NCBI RefSeq assembly: GCF_963583255.1
Contig: NC_084813.1
Span: forward strand, 13,688,001 to 13,752,000
Source of the DNA: Pyrus communis
Lineage: Eukaryota; Streptophyta; Magnoliopsida; Rosales; Rosaceae
Reading direction: 5' to 3'
Length of the DNA: 64,000 bases
The notes below the pieces were generated by a model. That model was not told where the DNA came from. It did no database searches and saw nothing but the letters and a program-made list of their open reading frames with translations. Of this stretch, positions 56,600 to 64,000 are shown piece after piece (positions within the stretch are counted from its first letter, which is position 1; each line of letters begins with the position of its first letter). A program made the position numbers and the translations under genes.

Positions 56600-57331
56600 C
56601 ACTGACCATGATCTCATTCCCTTTATTGTGGCGACATGTCGATTCTTAGCAAACTCAATTTTACCACTCTGGAAAATCTCTGGAATAAATTGCCTGAAGT
56701 GGGCTCAAAACTTAAAGCTCCACCTCACAACCAAAAGTCTCATAGCCACCATAGAAAAGGCTAAGGACAAATTGGTTGGCGAAGCTGACAAAGCAACTGA
56801 CATGATCTTCATTAGAAGGCACAAGCATGATACATTACGGACCAAATACCTTGTAAAAAGAATCTATGCATTCTCTGACTCGCTTTAGAGAAATGCTTTT
56901 ATCACCAGAATGATATTTTTTACCTAACGCAGCACTTGACTGACAGTATTTAATCTTCCAAGACTTCAAGTCTATGAATGACTTCAATTCTAAAGTTTGT
57001 CAACTCTGATCACTCATCAAATTCTGCAAAGATTACTTGACTGAATAGGATCCCTTGAAGAATACCCATTCCAACTTTTCATACCACCAATATTTTGAAC
57101 AATATAGAGCATATAAATTCACTAAATTTTTTGGATTTGATCTTTGTTTTACTAATTGCTAAAATGAAAAACTAGCATTTGATGAAGAATCATCAAGTTA
57201 ACCCTACTGGCTCGAATGATGCTCCTGAAGCGCATGCTACAACATCTCAAGGCCACAAGGGCTGCAAAAAACATCAAGGTCATGGCAAAGGTACGAACCC
57301 TCAGCCATAGGCCTAAGGTCGACTGAGCAAA

Positions 57332-59398
57332 TGTTGGAAGTATGCCCTTAAAGCCATTCATTGGATGTAATAATTTTTGGAATACTCATTATGTTAAAAT
57401 CTTATTTGTTCAATGGAATGGCAAAACTTATTGTGAATCACTATTTATTGTATCATGTGCTTATGTAATAATAGAATCCGATGAATGTATTCAACCTAAG
57501 AGAGAAGTGATCTAAGTAAGTTAGTTTAACGAGACATTTCTCTTACGTTCATTCCTAAAATGTTCTTAGCCATATGATTGTCAATTGGGCATAGGCAAAT
57601 CTGCTAAGGTTAGTATGTGTTATGTTAACTCAAGCGGGAATATGACGAGTCTTAAGTCATTTAGTGTTGGACACTAAGACAAACACGTAAGTGCTTAAAA
57701 TGTTGTTGAGTCTACTAAACAATAATCAAAAGAGAGTTCTAACATACATGTCATGTAAGAACTCATAAGTTGCAATATTGCAAGGTAGTCATTTGACTTA
57801 AGACATCATAGTTGTCTAATGGTTAGGTCCTTGATCTTTAACTATGTTAAAGGCTTTCCATTGAGAGTGTCCATGACATTGTTGGAGTCAAGCTATCTAG
57901 TCTTTTAGGCATGTGAATGCACAACAAGGGATATTTAACCTTCCATTATGGAGGGAGAATACTCTGAGATATGATTTAGGAGTTTATGGCCAAAGCAAAT
58001 GAATATAATTTAGGAAGAATGTTCTAAATCATATTCCACAGAATCATATAGAGAAGTATCACGTTGGATAGTAGGCATGAAACAAACTATCATTTAAACA
58101 ATTTGATCAAGAGTATTGAATCAGACAATGGCCGTATTGCATTGTAGTTGTAATTGGATAGGTTCTCCAACCACTTCTACTTAGCTTTGGTAGCCATGAC
58201 ATATTGTTAGTTGTCACTCATGGTTTGTGAAAGCCCTGAAGATTAACAAACACTAATCTTCATCAAAGGTAGAATTGAAATGTAGTTTCAATTCACAATC
58301 GACCGTTAAGAGTGACAATCACCCACTGTCTCATAATTAGAACCTAATGGATCGTACATCTAGTAAGGATGAACGTGAATAATTATAAACGAGATGGATA
58401 AGCAATTAAATAGTTTAATAGAGGATGGTCAACATTAATTTATTAGTTAATTAATCATATGAAATGTTTTGTATTGGGCTTTTAAATTAGTTTCAGGTTT
58501 CGGGGCCTAAAAGAGTTTTGGTCTACAAGGCCCATTGAGTTTAAGTTGCGTAACAATTAAAAAAAAATGGCCAATTAACACACTAAGCATATCAAGGCCA
58601 ACCATAGGGAGTGTAGAGATGAACTTGGCTTAATTGCAAGTTTGCCACTCACTTAAGAATGAGGTACAAAAGCATCTTTACTTTAACCTCATTACAGTTT
58701 CTTTAAGGCAAAAGAGTAAATTTTGTTCTCTCCTTGTCTTCTAAAGAGGTCAGCCATACTAGGGAGAAAACAGATAGCAATCTTCTTTCTTCCTAGTCAT
58801 CCATCTTCTCTTCACACCTCATCCTTGATGTGGAGACTTAGAGACACCAAACCTTTGGTGTTTTGGAGATCATTTTTCTCTTCACACCTCATCCTTGATG
58901 TGGAGACTTAGAGACACCAAACCTTTGGTGTTTTGGAGATCATTTCCTTGCATCCTCAAGGAGCAAAGGAGAAACAAAGAAGCAACCATCCAAGGAGAGA
59001 AGAACACAAACACAAGGAAAGATCCAAGGAGCAAGGAGGTAACTTGAAGGCTCTCCACTTGAGTGAATCCCTTGTCTAAACAAGGATGAGCTTCAAGGGT
59101 AATGAATCTCAAACTCTCACTTCTCTTTAATGTTGTTAAACAGTCTTATGGTTCACCATTCACTAGGTTTTGGAAGTCATAGATTTAACGTTGGAACAAG
59201 ATATGCAACTAGAAAAGGACCCGCCGGTGGATTTACTGGGTCAGTCGCTTTAATGGGTTTTTATTCTTAAAGGGTAATTGGATCTAGGTAAAATTCAATA
59301 GAATTATTTTGAGTGCATGCTTACTTTAAAGTGTTATATATATGCTTGTATGCTCAAATGTTCTTGCATGTTCTTAGTTAGGACAAATTTTTCCTTAA
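57332..59398 (+). mobile_element. Probable solo LTR C (about 2067 bp), TSD gcaaa/gcaga
   Basis: Begins TGTTGGAAGTATGCCC, a common plant LTR opening, directly after gcaaa (57327-57331) inside the Copia gag. The gag-like sequence resumes after gcaga (59399-59403), one base different. The right end reads ttccttaa rather than ...CA, so its last bases may be altered. No internal coding region was seen. It contains a perfect 70-bp tandem duplication. Confidence 0.6.
58806..58945. repeat. Perfect 70-bp tandem duplication
   Basis: 58806-58875 and 58876-58945 are identical, beginning ttctcttcacacctcatcc and ending gatcattt. Each unit contains caccaaacctttggtg, a small inverted repeat. Confidence 0.97.
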
Positions 59399-59559
59399 GC
59401 AGAAGCCAATCCAAAGGGAGGAAATCCGACCCCGAAGCGCGATTTCTTAAGTTCCAAGGTTTCCAACTTTAAGACTAAGGGCAAAGCTCAAACCAATGAA
59501 GTTTCTAGTCATCTTGATATGTATCCAAAGAACATTGCTCCAGCGTTTGCAGAGCTTCT

Positions 59560-61667
59560 TGATAGGAGCATATTTATGCGACTTAATTGGCTTGTTCTCA
59601 TGCATTTACGTTGTGTTTCTTTAGTTATTTTAGTCCTTTATGCCATTTTCGTGTGTTTCTAGGTTCATATGGCTAAGGAAGCAAAAAGGTGCATTTTGGA
59701 GCATTTTGGAGCAAAATTGGGCTTGGAATGGATAGCATATGCTTGGAGCAAAAGGAATGGACGAAATTGAAGACCTAAAGACCTTATGTTTGAGCAATAT
59801 CAAAGACTCCTACCTATTCTAGGTCACAAAACAATGTCCCTTGCAGCATTAAAACCCTTGCCGTGTTCCCTTGGTGTTTCCCTTCCTTGCCGTGCAAGGA
59901 AGGGCCTTGTTTCCTGTTTTAAACCATTTAAACACATTCATTCATCAAACCATCTCAGCCATTCACTCAAACACCCTAAACTACAACCTTGCACATGCTT
60001 TCCCATTTCATTATTCATTCACTTTGCATTCATTCTATTCAGCCACATGCACACATCATCATTCAACCTAGTTGTCACTCACATGCCTTCCCATTTCATT
60101 ATTCATTCACTTTGCATTCATTCTATTCAGCCACAAAAGCATCTCAGCCATAAAACATAGCCGTGCATCACACCTTCATTTCCAGCACAAATCCCTCTCT
60201 TTGCCGTGCACATTCACCACCAATTCAGCCACATGCACTTATTCCTCCATCATTGCACCACAATCCCAACCATGCCGTGCATAACCCACCACAATCCCAA
60301 CCTTGCCGTGCACTCCCATCCCATTTCCAGCTTTCCCCCTTGCACTTCCACATGCATTCCCTCTTTAATCATTCCCTCCTAGCTGTCATTCACATGCTCT
60401 CCCATCCATTCTCTCCCTATAAAACCATGCAATGCATTCATACATTAGATTCCCATTCACAACACAAAACAATCACACAACACACCATCACAATCACACA
60501 ACCAATGCCGTGCAAATCCATTCCATTTTCTGCATCTTTTCTCTCCATTGCCGTGCCCTCCAACCATCACACATCCATTCCTCCATACAAATACCACCCC
60601 AAAACCTATCCTTAGACCTTGTGCCGCAACAAAGAGGAAGAGAAGAGAGCCTAAACGTTCATACAATTCAAGTTTGAGTTGTTGGAATGTTTAGGTGTTT
60701 CTTTTCCTTTGATTTCAATGTTTAATTTCAATTCTCTTTGTCTTGTACGTATGAGGAACTAAACCCCCTTTAGCTAGGGGGTGATTCGAAACCATGTTTA
60801 TGCTTGCAATATGAATTGATTACCTTTGGTTGGAATTTCATAAGTTGTGGATTCAATTTGTTTAACCGTTTGATTGATAACTTATTTATGTATGTTATTG
60901 AGAGTGCACGCTTAATTTTCATGCATGAATATGACGCTAGAATATAAGTGAGTTTCACCTAATAGTTATGAACTTATATTCACAAGTAGTGGAGGTTGCT
61001 TATAAACAATCGCGTTAAATGAATTCTTGGCACTAGTTTCATGCTCATCATAGTAACGAAGGCCTCGTCAACACTTATAGTTTTCATGATGCTTAATGAT
61101 CTTTGATTGTATCTTTATTGTGCTTTTCACGTAAAGGACTTTTGGAGAATGTTATGAATTGCGTTGCGCAAACCCATCCAATTCATTAACTTAAGGAGAA
61201 CTTGACGGTTAATTTAAGCGGACCTAATTAACCCGGGGTGTTGAGTTTCATAATTTATCGAAAGACCAACTGAAAATCATCTTGTATGCAAGTGTAACAT
61301 GTGTGGAGAATAACCTTCTAGCTAGCATTCCATCCATATTTTCATCACATTCATATTTACATTCTGCCCTTAATTGCAATCTGTGCATTTTAGTTCAATT
61401 TCGTCAAAACCTCATTTCCCCCCATATTTTGTTTAGTCTTAGTCATTACAATCTATCTTATTTTGTGTTTTTAAGTATTTGGAATCTTGTGGACTTGTTT
61501 TGAGTTTTTGTTAAGTGAGTTAAGTGTTTTAAAAAGTTAGTTTTATTTATTTGAGTCAAGTGTTTAGCACCCCTAGTTAATCCCCGGTTAGAACGATCCC
61601 TACTTACATCATTACTACAATTGTCACAAATAGGGTTTAATTTGTGTGTCACATTCTTATCGCATCA
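59560..61667 (+). mobile_element. Solo LTR, copy B (2108 bp), TSD cttct
   Basis: TGATAGGAGC...CGCATCA with exact 5-bp flanks cttct (59555-59559 and 61668-61672). Homologous along its length to copy A at 6073-8326. A C- and CA-rich stretch (59930-60600) precedes and follows a TATA-like tataaaa at 60418. ORFs of 120-150 codons in that stretch have no family resemblance and are not called. Inserted in the Copia gag remnant. Confidence 0.87.
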
Positions 61668-61800
61668 CTTCTCCTCAAGCCATTGCTGAGTATCATTCAT
61701 GTCTCCAGAAGATTGAGACAAACTTTGCTCAAGTAACATGAAGGTACAACCATGTAGATTTTTGATTTTCAAAAGGCATCCACTCCCATGGATTAGATTG

Positions 61801-62921
61801 TTTTTTAGACATGGGCCAATGTTGGCTGAATCCACTTATTTTTCTTAGTTTAAGTTTTGAACAATTTCCTTTTTTTTTTTTGTTTGGTGTTTGTTTTAAA
61901 TTTTTGGATAATTACTTTATTGATATTATTGTAAACATGAAAATTCTGTAACGAATGAAATGAGAACATGTGTACAGAGTAGATTTGTATTGATGAATTT
62001 GTAGGGTTACAATCTCTGTTTACAATTTTCCTCTGATTCAATCTTCAAATTTGATGTAAATGCGTAGGTTGTTGATCCAAGGGTCATGATGACTTGATCT
62101 CCTCTGGGTTTGTGTATAACCTATGGCAAAGGTGATGTTGATGTGGGATTTTGTTGATTCAAGGGTCTTGGTGACTTGATCTTGAATCGAATGTCGTTAC
62201 AAGTTTTAAGCTTGCAACAAAGTCTTGAAGGAATCGGCACAAGTGCCTGTTGATTCTTCAAGGGAATATTTCGGCTTTGGTTGAAAGAAAGCTTTGGCTT
62301 TGATTGTACGTTCTTCAAAGAGAGCTTTGGCAACATATTAGTCTTCAAAGATTTGGTAGAGATTCTCATTTTGTGAGAATTTCGGCCCTTTAATATAGAA
62401 ATTGTCGACCTTTATGCTTGTCTGAGGACCTTGTATTTATAGACTTCTCAAAGTTTGCTTTGTATGGATTTGGTCTTGATTTGTGTCTTGATTCATCCAC
62501 AGGATAATTTAGGCATGTTTTGTGTCTTAGTTTCAGCCACTTTCCTTTACCTTGGCCGAATTATAGGGCTTGTTACCTATTTTGTGAGTAATTTTCAATT
62601 CTTGCTTGTTTTATGAAGATGCTTTAGCTTTCTTTCTGGTTTTGGGAGCAACTTGGACTCTTTGCTGATTTTAAGAGGGATTTTCTCCCTTTTGCTGACT
62701 TTTGGAAAGGTTTTGTACTTCCTTTGCTTGATTTGTGCCACATGTCTTTCATGACTTGTCTATTTGTGATGAGTCATATACCATGTGGAGCTTTGTGATT
62801 CATCATTTGTATGCAACGAAATTTACATGTTTACAAATGCCCCTATTTCAAGGCGCGTTATAGGCATGTGTTTGTCACATGTAGGAAACGTGTTTTGAAG
62901 TCCTATAATGTAAATGTTCTA
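61801..62921. other. Decayed retroelement sequence and AT-rich spacer
   Basis: No gene. The first part probably continues the Copia internal region. 62070-62180 has two isolated units related to the minisatellite further right (aagggtcatgatgacttgat, aagggtcttggtgacttgat), so the repeat once covered more ground. Confidence 0.35.
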
Positions 62922-63270
62922 ACTCAAGGGTCGTTGAGACTTGATCTTGAATTAGCTTGCTTCCTCAAGGGCCGTAGAGGCGTATTTCTTGAATTGACAT
63001 GATGAATTTCGTCAAAGGCCGTTGAGGCATATTTCTTGAATGAAACATTTCTTCAAGGGTCATTGAGGCTTGGTCTTGAATAAATGAAAACTTTCTTCAA
63101 AGGCTGTAGAGGCTTCATCTTAAAGAAATGAAAATTTTCTTCAAGGGCCGTAGAGGCTTGATCTTGAAAGCCATGAAATTTTCATTCAAGGGTTGTAAAG
63201 GCTTGATCTTGAAAGAAATGAAACTTTTCTTCAAGGGCCGTAGAGGCTTGATCTTGAAAGAAATTTTGGA
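62922..63270 (+). repeat. Degenerate minisatellite, about eight 40-46 bp units
   Basis: Units of the form ttcaagggccgtagaggctt followed by gatcttgaaagaaatgaaa start near 62922, 62963, 63010, 63051, 63095, 63138, 63184 and 63229. Later units are closer to each other than to the early ones, as expected if the array grew from one side. No coding meaning is apparent. Confidence 0.85.
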
Positions 63271-64000
63271 AATGGATAAATTGGCACATACTTATTGTGC
63301 ATATTGATTTTCCATAATTTTGACAAAATACATTTGGTGTATTTTGAGATTTGGATTTTTTCCCTTGTTGTGGGGAAAATGCTTTTTCCTTCCTTAACTA
63401 GGAGCCTCCTTCAATTTTGGCAATGAGGGTGATTTCCTTCAAGGTTTTGGAAAACTTTGGTGATTTCCTTCAAGATGTTGGAAAGCTTTAATGCTTGTCC
63501 TTGGGTAAGTAGGATTTGTATTTTTTTCCTTTCCCTTTTCTTTTCCACGGCAAAGAGAGTGTCTTCCCCCTTGGTTTGGGAATCTTGAAGACTTGTCCTT
63601 GCTTTGGAAGGATTTCCGTTGATGTTTTGGAAATTTTGAAGCCCTTTCCTTATTTCTTTGTTTCCTTTTCTTTTCTTTGCTGATTTCTGTTGCAAAAAGC
63701 AGCATGTTTCCCTCTTTGTTGCTGATTTTACCTTGCCCTTTTTTTCTTTGAATTTGCTTCCTTCTTGCGGCTAGAATGTGCTTCTTTTTTAATTTTTTAA
63801 TTTTTTATTTTCCTTTGCTATTTGGTATGTATTCTCCCTATAGTATTAGCAAGCAATTGATCCCTATTTATAGGACAATTGGGTGTATGTTTTTTGTCAC
63901 AAAACACCCTTGTCGTACACTGTTTATGTGCTTGTTGTTTGTGTCGTGCCCTGTAGCTGCTGCTGCCATGAGTTTTGCTGTTTGGAACTTGTTGTAGTGC
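63271..64000. other. T-rich sequence with ttttggaaa-type repeats
   Basis: Phrases such as gatttccttcaag and ttttggaaa recur between 63400 and 63640, forming a loose repeat. Minus-strand lysine-rich ORFs over it reflect this composition. No gene recognised. Confidence 0.4.

Larger units (their letters stand above)
56600..61800 (+). pseudogene. Copia gag remnant in three pieces, split by two solo LTRs
   Basis: Piece 1 (56600-57331) reads WKISGINCLKWAQNLKLHL, DMIFIRRHKHDTLRTKYL, FQDFKSMNDFNSKVCQL and then LMKNHQVNPTGSNDAPEA, a UBN2-type Copia gag with stops and frameshifts. Piece 2 (59399-59559) reads ANPKGGNPTPKRDFLSSK and ends in a damaged zinc-knuckle-like YVSKEHCSSVCRAS. Piece 3 (from 61668) continues SPQAIAEYHSCLQKIETNFA. 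The breaks are the solo LTRs at 57332-59398 and 59560-61667. The 5' LTR and primer site lie at 54853-55128; pol and 3' LTR are not found. Confidence 0.7.

Noticed and set aside
59786..60677. Several 66-150 codon ORFs in solo LTR B
   Set aside because: His/Ser/Pro-rich frames through a C- and CA-rich stretch of an LTR; no counterparts in copy A.
62922..63270. Regularly spaced repeats resembling a CRISPR array
   Set aside because: The repeats are degenerate, the spacers are themselves repeat-derived, and the DNA is plant nuclear with no cas genes.

Overview
This window is nuclear DNA of a flowering plant: intron-containing genes with GT-AG junctions, a dense nest of plant LTR retrotransposons, and MITEs of the hAT, Mutator and PIF/Harbinger types. 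Several repeats resemble families I associate with woody Rosaceae (apple or pear). That is recall of style rather than a search, so the assignment is tentative. I see no CRISPR array, operon, rRNA or tRNA gene.

Only two genes look intact, both on the + strand in a gene island at about 36.5-44.2 kb. The first (36978-41270, 12 exons, 745 aa) is a plant VIT/von Willebrand factor A domain protein related to inter-alpha-trypsin inhibitor heavy chains. The second (42267-43991, 5 exons, 181 aa) is a group II nucleoside diphosphate kinase with an N-terminal signal peptide and a C-terminal HDEL, so it should sit in the ER lumen.

Everything else is mobile DNA and its remains. 0-9.4 kb: a decayed Ty3/gypsy (Tat-like) pol on the + strand, followed by an antisense coiled-coil ORF and a broken LTR that carries a 2.25-kb solo LTR. 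9.8-14.6 kb: two copies of a hAT-like MITE, a degenerate chromovirus LTR, a larger hAT-like element and a GGT-rich low-complexity tract. 14.6-33.0 kb: a Harbinger-like element carrying a long inverted-repeat element and a 16.6-kb LTR-internal-LTR-internal-LTR array of a Tekay/Del-like chromovirus on the minus strand. 33-36.5 kb: SINE-, LINE-, MITE- and Copia-LTR fragments. 44.9-48.9 kb: a Harbinger transposon with a dead transposase, a perfect 60-bp palindrome and its own solo LTR. 49.3-51.7 kb: another chromovirus solo LTR. 52-54.9 kb: two Mutator-like MITEs, an inverted Copia 3' end and a hAT-like element. 54.9-61.9 kb: a Copia 5' end whose gag is split by two long solo LTRs. 62-64 kb: repeat-rich AT-biased sequence with a 43-46 bp minisatellite.

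The strongest observations are the three-LTR, two-internal-region chromovirus array bounded by one pair of 5-bp target duplications, with identical inactivating lesions in both internal copies; a set of nested hairpins in its LTR whose stems covary while the loops stay constant; the subterminal TGACGTCA palindromes of the Harbinger element; the ER-type NDPK; and a possible gene fragment inside an inverted-repeat element. I found no convincing multi-gene system of an unknown kind.
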